Source: Planctomyces sp. (GTDB taxonomy: Bacteria > Planctomycetota > Planctomycetia > Planctomycetales > Planctomycetaceae). Taken from it: a DNA stretch of 64,000 nucleotides. This document shows, in pieces, positions 24,634 to 32,362 of this stretch. Each line of letters begins with the position of its first letter. Positions within the stretch are counted from its first letter, which is position 1. Location: the NCBI GenBank assembly GCA_019636235.1, contig JAHBXW010000024.1, positions 18,499 to 82,498 on the forward strand. Reading direction: 5' to 3'. The translations under genes and the position numbers were made by a program. The notes under the pieces were generated by a model. It made no database searches. It had not been told where the DNA came from and saw nothing but the letters and a program-made list of their open reading frames with translations.

Positions 24634-25616
24634 CCCGACCCTCCCCGCAGCGCCGGCCGCATCGGCATCGAAACCGCCGGCGATTCCCGGGACAGCGAGC
24701 GGCCCAGCAGCACGGCGGCCGCCAACAGATACGGCACACACGCCGGCATCCACATGATGAGGCCAGCCAGCTGCTGGTCTTCCAGCGGCGTCAGGCCCCA
24801 CCAGCCGGTCCGCCCCTCGAAATCGCCATACCACGGCACGGGCGCCAGCGTCATGAACGCTCCCAGAATCGTCGAGTGCAGCGTCGTCCCGAACAGCGAC
24901 AGCGCCGCCGCCGAGCCGGACAGTCGAAAGCGGCTGACCGGATCGAGGAGACTCCTCCAGTACAGGCAGCCCGCCCCAAAGAAACTGAGATGCTGGAGAT
25001 CATGAACCGCCGGCGTTCGCACGGCGGCTGAGTACAGCGCCGGCAAATGCCAGGCCCACAGCGTCAAGGCGAACAGCAGCCACCCCGTCCGGGGGCTTCG
25101 CCAATGTGACCACGGCAGGCGTCGCAGGCGCAGGCGCGTCCAGATCCTGGCGAGGTCCCGGCGCGAGGCGTCCGGCAGCCCCCACAGGCAAACCAGTCCC
25201 GGCGCCCCCAGCACAACGAGCGGCGCGGCGACCGCCGCCAGCAGCATGTGCTGAACCATGTGCGCTGCGGCGAGTTGATCGCTGGCGGCGTCCACTGGCG
25301 AGAGCAGCGCCAGCGCGATGCTCGCCAGTCCCCCGGCGAACGCGGCCGCATGCCACGGGCCGATTTCGCGCCCCCCGAGAAGCCAGTATCGCGCCAGTCC
25401 ACGCACGTAAGTCCACGCGGCCAGCGTCAACGTCAGCAGCAGCACCGGGTCCGCATGCCAGTCGGTCCACTCCGCGCGACGCGACAGCTCCGCGACGTCA
25501 GCGTGTGCGAAGCTCGCCGGCAGCACCCCGAAAGCCGTCGCCAACGCGCGCAGCCCGGCCCGCCCCGCGCGGCGCGGACGTCGAACGCGTCGGACTTTTG
25601 GCTGGCCGCCTGACAC
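24630..25616 (-). CDS. ctaG: caa3-type oxidase assembly protein CtaG
   Basis: A polytopic membrane protein of 328 residues of the caa3_CtaG family, needed in Bacillus for a functional caa3 oxidase, probably in copper-centre assembly. Family features seen: Trp-His-Ala-Asp-Pro near residue 53, His-Met-Val-Gln-His-Met-Leu-Leu, Leu-Thr-Leu-Trp-Ala-Trp-His-Leu-Pro, His-Asp-Leu-Gln-His, Asp-Gln-Gln-Leu-Ala-Gly-Leu-Ile-Met-Trp. About seven helices are visible. The GTG start directly follows the stop of the upstream gene (TGAGTG). Confidence 0.9.
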   Translation of the reverse strand: MSGGQPKVRRVRRPRRAGRAGLRALATAFGVLPASFAHADVAELSRRAEWTDWHADPVLLLTLTLAAWTYVRGLARYWLLGGREIGPWHAAAFAGGLASIALALLSPVDAASDQLAAAHMVQHMLLAAVAAPLVVLGAPGLVCLWGLPDASRRDLARIWTRLRLRRLPWSHWRSPRTGWLLFALTLWAWHLPALYSAAVRTPAVHDLQHLSFFGAGCLYWRSLLDPVSRFRLSGSAAALSLFGTTLHSTILGAFMTLAPVPWYGDFEGRTGWWGLTPLEDQQLAGLIMWMPACVPYLLAAAVLLGRSLSRESPAVSMPMRPALRGGSG

Positions 25617-26018
25617 TCAGCACCCCCTCAGGAAAAAGACAATCGGGATGCTCTGCGCGACGATGATGAACAGGAACAGCCCGCTGGCAATCACCCCCGC
25701 CTTCGCCAGAAACGCCTCGCTGGAGTCGTACGGCGAATCCACGCTCCCGGGGCCGCCGTCCGTTCGCCAGCGGGCGTGGAGCCTCGCCGCAACGACCGTC
25801 GCGACGGCCGCCAGCGCCGCCATCGCCAGGCTCACGCCGATCAGCAGCCAGGTGATCATCATCAAGCCTCCCACGTGACGGTCGCCCAGGCCCGAGAAGC
25901 AACCCCACTCGGAAATGAACGACGCCGCGATGAGCTGCCCCGTCCAGGCGATGCCCCCCCCCAGCAGGCCGAACCACAGCCGCCTCTGTTCGATCCCTGT
26001 CCGGTCATGTGCGGTCAT
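25617..26018 (-). CDS. Small membrane protein of the oxidase operon
   Basis: Not assigned to a named family. The 133-residue protein has three hydrophobic helices (about 15-36, 50-77 and 110-130). The ATG at 26018 lies 14 bases after the CoxI-III stop, and the stop is adjacent to the ctaG start. The location is where a subunit-IV-like or accessory subunit is often found, but no sequence motif supports a specific role. Confidence 0.7.
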   Translation of the reverse strand: MTAHDRTGIEQRRLWFGLLGGGIAWTGQLIAASFISEWGCFSGLGDRHVGGLMMITWLLIGVSLAMAALAAVATVVAARLHARWRTDGGPGSVDSPYDSSEAFLAKAGVIASGLFLFIIVAQSIPIVFFLRGC

Positions 26019-26032
26019 CGGCGTTTCCCGGC

Positions 26033-28540
26033 TCACAGGATGCGGGGGGACAGATACAGGGTGGCATACAGCGCCAGTCCCGCCGCCGCCGCGAACGTCC
26101 AGTACAGCGCGGCGATCTCCAGTTGCAGCGTCGCCTCCGGCAGCGCCTCGTCGGCAATCCGCCACAACCGGATCTGCACCGCCAGGTGCAGCGCCCATCC
26201 CGTCGCCGCCAGCAGCAGCGCTGCGACGTTCAACACGTAGAACAGCGATGCGTACGCCGACTCCGACGGGCTGAACCCCAGCCGGCTGAGCTCCACAAGC
26301 TGCAATACGACATACGCTCCGCCGCCGACCAGCCCGGCGCTGAACCCCGCCTTCGTTGGCCACCTCCGGCCCCGTCGCAATTGCCGCAAACCCCAGCCGA
26401 CCGCCGGGACGCTCGTGGTCAAAAGTCCGATCGCCAGCGTCGCCAGCCGCCAGTCGGGAAGGCCGATCCCCCCCTGCGGCCACTGCTCCGAAAACAGCCG
26501 GATGTAGAAGTACGAGTACAACAGCGCGCCGACCGACGAACCTGCGATCGTCGTCAGCCCCAGCGTCCCCCACCACGCCGTTGAAAGCGTCCCCGTCGGG
26601 AACACCGTCAACCCGGTGCGCTCAGCGAGTCCGCTTCGTCGAAGCAGCCGCACGATCCGCTGCTTCGGACGCAGCCACAGGACCAGGGCGATGATCGTCG
26701 CCGCCCCGCCGAACGCCGAGAGAATGTAGGCCCGGCTGAGGATGCCGATCGCCGCCGTCATGCTGGCGACCGCCGTCCAGAACGGCAGGTAGGTCGACCC
26801 GGGGAGATACTGGATTGCCTGCGGCGAGGCGTCGACGGCATCGGTGACGAGCGTGGCCCGCCAGTCGCGCGGCTCGCCGGCGAGCTCCTCCACGATCCGC
26901 TTCGTACGCTCGTCCGCGGCGTCGTCCGAAGGCGCCCACGCAGGCGTCCGGCTGGCAACGATCGGAAATGTGTGGTGCGTGTACGGCGGAGGCGGCGAGG
27001 TCACTGTCCATTCCAGGGAGTCCCCGCCCCACGGGCTGTCCCCCGCCAGCCGACCCCGGCGCCGCGAGATGACGACGTCGATCAGCAGCAGCAGCGAGCC
27101 CAGACCCAGCACGAACGCGCCCGCTGTCGAGACCAGGTTGTAACCGTCCAGCTGCAGGTCCCGCTGATACGTGTAGACCCTGCGCGGCAGCCCCAGAAAG
27201 CCCATGATGTGCATCGGGAAGAACGTCGCGTTGAATCCGAGGAACGTCAGCCCCCAGCTCCACAGCCCCAGTCGTCGGCTCAACAGCCGGCCCGTCACTT
27301 TTGGATACCAGTAGCAGATGCCCCCCAGGATCGGGAACAGCACGCCGCCGATCAGCACGTAATGGAAATGCGCCACGATGAAGTAGCTGTCGTGCACCTG
27401 CAGGTCGAACGGCACGACCGCCACCATCACGCCCGTCAAACCGCCCAGCACGAACAGGAACAGGAACCCCAGCACGTACAGCAGCGGCGTCGCCAGCCGC
27501 GGCCCGCTGCCCCACAGCGTCGCGATCCACGCGAACACCTGGACTCCGCTGGCGATGGCGATCATCAGGCTCGAGGCCGTGAAGAAGCTCTTGGACAGTG
27601 ATGGCAGCCCCGCGGTGAACATGTGATGCACCCACAGCCCGAAGCTGACGAAGCCCGTCACCATGAGCGCCACGACGATCAGCGAATAGCCCACGGCCGG
27701 CCGCCGGGCGAACGTCGGGACGATCATCGAAATGATGCCCGTCGCCGGCAGGAACATGATGTACACCTCGGGATGGCCGAAGAACCAGAACAGGTGCTGC
27801 CACAGCAGATTGCTGCCCCCGCGGTCGGCGTCGAAGAAACGCGTCTCCAGCGCCCGATCGCATTCCAGAAGCAGCGTGGCCGTCAGCAGCACCGTGAACG
27901 CGAACAGGATCATGATCCCCACGATCAACAGCGCCCACGCGAACAGCGGCATCCGGGCCAGCGTCATCCCCGGCGCCCGAAACTTCAGAATCGTGACCAC
28001 GATCTCCACGCCGGCCGTCAGCCCGGCCACCTCGACCAGGCTCAAGCCCAGCAGCCAGAAATCGGTCGACACCCCCGTGAATCGCTGCGTCGACAAGGGC
28101 GTGTAACCGAACCAGCCCGCATCCGGGACCGCGCCGATCAGATAGCTGGCGTAAAACACCAGCCCCCCGAACACGTACACCCAGTACCCGTACGCCGTCA
28201 GCCGCGGAAAGGCCACGTCCCGCGCGCCGATCATCATCGGCAGCACGTACAGCGCCAGACCCTCCAGAAACGGCACCGCGAACAGGAACATCATCGTCGA
28301 GCCGTGCATCGTGAACAGCTCGTTGAACGCCTGCGGACCCAGAAACGTGTTCTCGGAAACCGCCAGCTGCACGCGCATCAAGATCGCCAGCACCCCGCCG
28401 ATCAGAAAGAAGGTCAGCGCCGTCAGCATGTACCGCCGCCCCAGCGGCTGGTTGTTCACCTCCGCCAGCACATTCGGGAACCCCCGCGCCGGACTCCACG
28501 TCCGTTCGAGCCTTTCCAGGGCGTCCCATGCGCTCGCCAC
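26033..28540 (-). CDS. ctaD: Cytochrome c oxidase subunit I-III fusion
   Basis: The catalytic haem-copper subunit fused to subunit III, 835 residues. The subunit I part (about 1-515) shows haem and CuB ligands in Phe-Thr-Met-His-Gly, Phe-Gly-His-Pro-Glu-Val-Tyr (cross-linked His-Tyr, A-type oxidase), Val-His-His-Met-Phe and Val-Ala-His-Phe-His-Tyr-Val-Leu. The subunit III-like part (about 590-835) has six to seven hydrophobic segments and ends in Tyr-Leu-Ser-Pro-Arg-Ile-Leu. CoxI-III fusions are known in other caa3 oxidases. It lies 9 bases downstream of the CoxII gene in a bc-caa3 operon. Confidence 0.96.
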   Translation of the reverse strand: MASAWDALERLERTWSPARGFPNVLAEVNNQPLGRRYMLTALTFFLIGGVLAILMRVQLAVSENTFLGPQAFNELFTMHGSTMMFLFAVPFLEGLALYVLPMMIGARDVAFPRLTAYGYWVYVFGGLVFYASYLIGAVPDAGWFGYTPLSTQRFTGVSTDFWLLGLSLVEVAGLTAGVEIVVTILKFRAPGMTLARMPLFAWALLIVGIMILFAFTVLLTATLLLECDRALETRFFDADRGGSNLLWQHLFWFFGHPEVYIMFLPATGIISMIVPTFARRPAVGYSLIVVALMVTGFVSFGLWVHHMFTAGLPSLSKSFFTASSLMIAIASGVQVFAWIATLWGSGPRLATPLLYVLGFLFLFVLGGLTGVMVAVVPFDLQVHDSYFIVAHFHYVLIGGVLFPILGGICYWYPKVTGRLLSRRLGLWSWGLTFLGFNATFFPMHIMGFLGLPRRVYTYQRDLQLDGYNLVSTAGAFVLGLGSLLLLIDVVISRRRGRLAGDSPWGGDSLEWTVTSPPPPYTHHTFPIVASRTPAWAPSDDAADERTKRIVEELAGEPRDWRATLVTDAVDASPQAIQYLPGSTYLPFWTAVASMTAAIGILSRAYILSAFGGAATIIALVLWLRPKQRIVRLLRRSGLAERTGLTVFPTGTLSTAWWGTLGLTTIAGSSVGALLYSYFYIRLFSEQWPQGGIGLPDWRLATLAIGLLTTSVPAVGWGLRQLRRGRRWPTKAGFSAGLVGGGAYVVLQLVELSRLGFSPSESAYASLFYVLNVAALLLAATGWALHLAVQIRLWRIADEALPEATLQLEIAALYWTFAAAAGLALYATLYLSPRIL

Positions 28541-28549
28541 TCCGTCCTC

Positions 28550-29698
28550 CTAGTCCAGGCTCATCAGGTAGTCGACCAGCGCGTCCAGCTCATCACGCGT
28601 CAGTTCCGTGTGCGGCATCAGGTTGCCCGGCTTCATCCCCTGCGGGTTTGCGATCCACTCCCGCAGGTTCTCGGGAGTGTTCGGGACCACGCCGGCGGCG
28701 ATCGTCAGCCGGCTGCCGAAATGCGTCAGGTCCGGACCGCGCCGGCCGGTCGCCGCGGTGTGGGCGATCGCATGGCAGTTGTGGCAACCCGTCCGGAAGT
28801 AGACGTCCCGCCCCCGCCGCTGCGGCTCCGTCGCCGGTTCCGGATCGGACGCCTGGCTGGTCTCGCTCCAGGCGTCGTATTCGTCGCGGGGCAGCGCGAC
28901 GATCCGCAGCGCCATCAGCGCATGCTGCACGCCGCAATACTCGGCGCACTGCGCGCGGTAGACTCCGGGGGAATCGGACTCCAGCCAGGCGATGTTCACC
29001 TTGTCCGGCAGCAGGTCTGTTTTGCCGTTGAGATTCGGGGCCCACAGGCTGTGAATGACGTCCGCCGCGGACAGTTCGAGTCGCACCGGCTCGCCGGCCG
29101 GAATGATCAGTTCGTTGGCCGTCACGATTCCGGTCTCGGGGTACTCGACCTCCCACCAGAACTGATGTCCCACGACGCGGATCGTGATGTCCGACTCCGG
29201 CGGCGCCAGCGCCACCTGGGCCTTCACCGACAGCACCAGAATGACGGTCAGAATGAGTGCGGGAATCACGGCCCCCGCCACGATGATGAAACCCGCCCCC
29301 AGCGGAGAGACGGGCGATGCGGGCGGGGGCTTCCGCGACTCGGAATCCGCCGCGGATTCCGCAGACTCCCCGGCGTCCGCGGTTTCCGACCGCCGCCACA
29401 CCGCCGCGGCCGTCAACGCCATCACTGCCACGAACACGCCGCCGCAAACCGCGATCAGAAACCACGTCAGCCAGGCGATCTCGGCCGCCGCGCTCCCGCC
29501 AGGATGCAGCATCGACTGCCGGTTGTCCGCATGACACCCGGCCGCGAGGATAGCCAGCCCAGCCAGCCCCGAGAATCCCCTCGCACGCAGGCCGCGCGCG
29601 GCGATTCCGTGGCGGCGACCGCTGGTCGGCGTCGCAGACTGTGCCGGCGATCCGCGTTCGCTCCGTTCAGAGCCGGCGGGGAAACGTCTGTGCCACAT
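28550..29698 (-). CDS. ctaC: Cytochrome c oxidase subunit II fused to cytochrome c
   Basis: The electron-entry subunit of a caa3-type oxidase, 382 residues. It has a lipoprotein-like signal with lipobox Leu-Ala-Ala-Gly-Cys (residues 51-55), two membrane helices, and a cupredoxin domain with the CuA motif Cys-Ala-Glu-Tyr-Cys-Gly-Val-Gln-His-Ala-Leu-Met. A C-terminal cytochrome c domain carries Cys-His-Asn-Cys-His and a late Met ligand (Asn-Leu-Met-Pro-His). About 35 residues precede the signal sequence and overlap the cytochrome b gene by 32 bases, so the true start may be further in; the ATG used is the only good one. Confidence 0.94.
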   Translation of the reverse strand: MWHRRFPAGSERSERGSPAQSATPTSGRRHGIAARGLRARGFSGLAGLAILAAGCHADNRQSMLHPGGSAAAEIAWLTWFLIAVCGGVFVAVMALTAAAVWRRSETADAGESAESAADSESRKPPPASPVSPLGAGFIIVAGAVIPALILTVILVLSVKAQVALAPPESDITIRVVGHQFWWEVEYPETGIVTANELIIPAGEPVRLELSAADVIHSLWAPNLNGKTDLLPDKVNIAWLESDSPGVYRAQCAEYCGVQHALMALRIVALPRDEYDAWSETSQASDPEPATEPQRRGRDVYFRTGCHNCHAIAHTAATGRRGPDLTHFGSRLTIAAGVVPNTPENLREWIANPQGMKPGNLMPHTELTRDELDALVDYLMSLD

Positions 29699-31076
29699 GG
29701 CAGAACTCCACGACGTCGCTCAGGTCCTCCTCCGAGATCCGGCCCGCATAGGCCGGCATCGCCGCCTCGACTGGCGGTTGCAACACGTACTGTTCGATCT
29801 GCAGCCGCGAGCGCGGCGGCGTGAGCCGCGCCAGGTCCGGTCCGACCGTTCGCCCTCTTCCCGACACCGGATGGCAACTGTTGCAGCCCAGGTCCGCGAA
29901 CGCGACGCGGCCACGCTCCGCGGCCTCCGTCAGTTCCACTCCGATCGGTATCGGCGGCGGAGCCGGATCCGGCCAGCCCGTGAACGGCGAACGCCGACGA
30001 TAATCCGTCAGTGCCAGCAGCGCGACAATCAGCAGAATCACGCCGAACGCCCAGCCCGGACGATGCTTCACCCCCCGCGACGGCCCCCGGTCCACAAACG
30101 GCAACAGGATCAGCACCGTGAAGGCGACGATCGGGACCAGCACCACGAACCAGGGCGCGATCGACGGCGGCAGCAGCGCGATCAGCCCGCTGAACCACCA
30201 GAACCACCACTCCTCCGCCGGCAGCGACGACTCCACCAGGTTCCCCTCGGGGAACAGTCGCGGCGCGCCGACGAACATCGTCAGCGCGATGGCCGCCGTC
30301 AGGACCAGCGTCGCCATCAGCCCCGACTTGAAGGCCGTCTCCGGAAAGAAATGCTCTCCTCCTCGGACCGACGTCTTCTCCGTTCGATACAGCTCCCGCT
30401 GATGCTCGGCCGTCTCGACAGGCTGATGTCGCTCCGCCCGCGTGATCGTCCCCCGCTGGACGATCAGATACAGGTGGTAGCCCGTCAGGCCGACGATCAG
30501 CAGCGGCAGAATGACGACGTGCAGGCCATACAGCTGGCTGAGCGTTTGCGGCCCCAGCTCCGGGCCCCGCTGCGCGATCAACGTCAGCGACTCTCCCACC
30601 ATCGGCACGCGCGACAGCATGTGCAGCGTCACACGCACGCCATGCACGGCCCGCTCGTCCCAGCGCAGCAGGTACCCTGTGTAGGACATCAGCAGCACCG
30701 CGAAGAACAGCAGCACGCCGATCAGCCAGGTTCCCTCCCGCGGCGCCTTGTAGCCCGCCAGCAGAATCTGGCGGAACAGATGGTAGAACAGCATCACCAC
30801 CATCAGCCCGGCCGACCAGTAGTGCAGGCCGCGCACGAACCAGCCCAGCACCTGGGCTTCGGTGATGTGTTCCACGCTCGCATACGCGGAGTCCGCCGCC
30901 GGCGAGTACGTCAGCGACAGCGCGGCGCCGGTCAGAATCTGCACGCCCAGGAGCAGCATCAGCGCCGCGCCATCCCCCGCGTACCAGGGGGAGCGCGGCA
31001 CCCGCCGGTCCAGCAGACGATCGTAGATCGGGCGCAACGCGAACCGGTCGACGATCCAATCTCGGGCGCTGTTCAT
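29667..31076 (-). CDS. Cytochrome b6-type protein fused to cytochrome c
   Basis: The quinol-oxidising cytochrome b of a bc complex, 469 residues. Haem ligands are H85/H99 and H186/H201; the 15-residue spacing of the second pair is the b6-type (Firmicutes/cyanobacterial) pattern. A subunit-IV-like part follows with Pro-Ala-Glu-Glu-Trp-Trp in the place of the PEWY motif. The C-terminal domain has a haem c motif, C398-x-x-C401-H402, and a Met-Pro ligand. The ATG at 31076 matches the usual N-terminus but lacks a clear ribosome binding site; a TTG at 31139 would add 21 residues. It sits between the Rieske and CoxII genes. Confidence 0.94.
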   Translation of the reverse strand: MNSARDWIVDRFALRPIYDRLLDRRVPRSPWYAGDGAALMLLLGVQILTGAALSLTYSPAADSAYASVEHITEAQVLGWFVRGLHYWSAGLMVVMLFYHLFRQILLAGYKAPREGTWLIGVLLFFAVLLMSYTGYLLRWDERAVHGVRVTLHMLSRVPMVGESLTLIAQRGPELGPQTLSQLYGLHVVILPLLIVGLTGYHLYLIVQRGTITRAERHQPVETAEHQRELYRTEKTSVRGGEHFFPETAFKSGLMATLVLTAAIALTMFVGAPRLFPEGNLVESSLPAEEWWFWWFSGLIALLPPSIAPWFVVLVPIVAFTVLILLPFVDRGPSRGVKHRPGWAFGVILLIVALLALTDYRRRSPFTGWPDPAPPPIPIGVELTEAAERGRVAFADLGCNSCHPVSGRGRTVGPDLARLTPPRSRLQIEQYVLQPPVEAAMPAYAGRISEEDLSDVVEFCHVAQTFPRRL

Positions 31077-31143
31077 CACGGGTTTGTCGTCGCCTTGTGC
31101 GCGGCTGCGCGTTCCGACAGGTGCAGGGTCCAGTCGCAATTCC

Positions 31144-31989
31144 TCAGGTCACGGAAGGCAGGGACGCCAAGTCCAGTTCGAGATTCCCGCCACGCACGCG
31201 AATCGCGTAGCGATACAGAGGAACCCGGGGAGGCCCGGCCAGTGGACGTCCGTCCTGCGCGAAAATTCCGCCGTGGCAGGGGCAATAGAAACACGCGCTG
31301 CCCCGGTCGTACGTCACCGGGCAGCTCAGATCGGTGCAGTTCCGCGAATAGACGACGAAGTCCTCGTCGCCGGTCCCCCGCCGCCACACGTAAACAGCCT
31401 TTTCCTCAAGTGATCGCGACCAGTCTCCGCGCCCCACTGGAATGACGGCCTTCGTGACGTCGCCGTGTGGAAACGCATCCGCTCGACCGACGCGCCTCCA
31501 CTGTGGTCCGGTCCGTCGTCGGATCGCCGGCGAGATCGCCGCCACCAGCGTGGGAATCGCCACCACGCCGGACAGCGTCGCTCCCAACAGGCCCAGCAAC
31601 CCTTTGAGCAGCAGCCGTCGCGTGCGATGCCCCGGCTCCATCTCCTCCGGCGCGGCGAACGCATTCACTTTCAGAAACGGCCGCAGGCGGTCGACCGCGT
31701 CCTTCAATCGCAATTGTGCCGCCGGCTCCGCGGGCCGGGGCAGCGCCTCCACGTCCTGCAGGCAATCATCCAGCAGCGCGATGCCGTCGGCCGTGCCGGG
31801 CGCGGGACGCCCTTCGGCTGGCAGCATGTCGGCTTGGAATTCACGGAACCGGCGGACCGCGGTCTGCACGCTGGCGTCGGCGTCATGCGCCAACCCGGCG
31901 ATGACCCCTTCCACAGCGTTGGCGAGAACTCCCGCACCCCTCTTCGCTTTGGCTTCGGGATCAACTGCGCGATCGCTGTCGTCAGTCAT
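31144..31989 (-). CDS. Rieske iron-sulfur protein of the bc complex, atypical box I
   Basis: The Rieske subunit of the quinol-cytochrome c reductase, 281 residues. There is a long soluble N-terminal part (1-125) not present in standard Rieske proteins, then an Arg-Arg preceded membrane helix (126-152) and the cluster domain. Box II is normal (C236-Pro-C238-His239-Gly-Gly). Box I reads C218-Thr-Asp220-Leu-Ser-C223, where the usual pattern is Cys-Thr-His-Leu-Gly-Cys, so the first His ligand is Asp (codon GAT at 31330-31332). The Gly-Pro-Pro motif (252-254) is intact. It is the first gene of the bc-caa3 operon. Confidence 0.93.
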   Translation of the reverse strand: MTDDSDRAVDPEAKAKRGAGVLANAVEGVIAGLAHDADASVQTAVRRFREFQADMLPAEGRPAPGTADGIALLDDCLQDVEALPRPAEPAAQLRLKDAVDRLRPFLKVNAFAAPEEMEPGHRTRRLLLKGLLGLLGATLSGVVAIPTLVAAISPAIRRRTGPQWRRVGRADAFPHGDVTKAVIPVGRGDWSRSLEEKAVYVWRRGTGDEDFVVYSRNCTDLSCPVTYDRGSACFYCPCHGGIFAQDGRPLAGPPRVPLYRYAIRVRGGNLELDLASLPSVT

Positions 31990-32362
31990 CGGTTGCCTCC
32001 GCAGGTCTGCTGATCAGAACATACGACAGCGGTTCGGCAGACGCGGCGCGCCCGCGAGCCGCGCACAACCCGATGGGCGGAGCAGGCGCAGCATCCTCCC
32101 TCGTTCGCGTAAGCAACTCCTGCGCCGAACGCCCTTCGTGGCCGTCGCGCGACGTTTTGAGCATGCATCCGCGGGGGCTGGCCGATTGCTCGTGACCTGC
32201 GGCGCGCCACGCTGATCGACCGCCGGGCACGCGCTGGATGCCTCTCCCTCTTGCAATCGCCCGAGCATCCTCAAACCATAGAAGTTCCGCCCCGGCGGAT
32301 GAGCGTTCTCCTCTGACACGACCTCCTGCGGGACACGTCCCGCGCCGACCTCGGGACGACGA
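31990..32362. other. Divergent intergenic region, Rieske operon / tricorn-like protease
   Basis: These 373 bases lie between two divergent genes and must hold both promoters. Short open frames (for example on the minus strand at 32014-32319) have basic, low-complexity products without recognisable family and are not called. No clear -35/-10 boxes, operator dyad or RNA element was seen. Confidence 0.5.

Noticed and set aside
27623..29824. 733-codon plus-strand open frame opposite the oxidase genes
   Set aside because: Antisense to CoxI-III and CoxII with intact motifs; composition typical of a shadow.
32014..32319. 101-codon minus-strand open frame upstream of the Rieske gene
   Set aside because: Basic, low-complexity product with no recognisable domain in a divergent promoter region.
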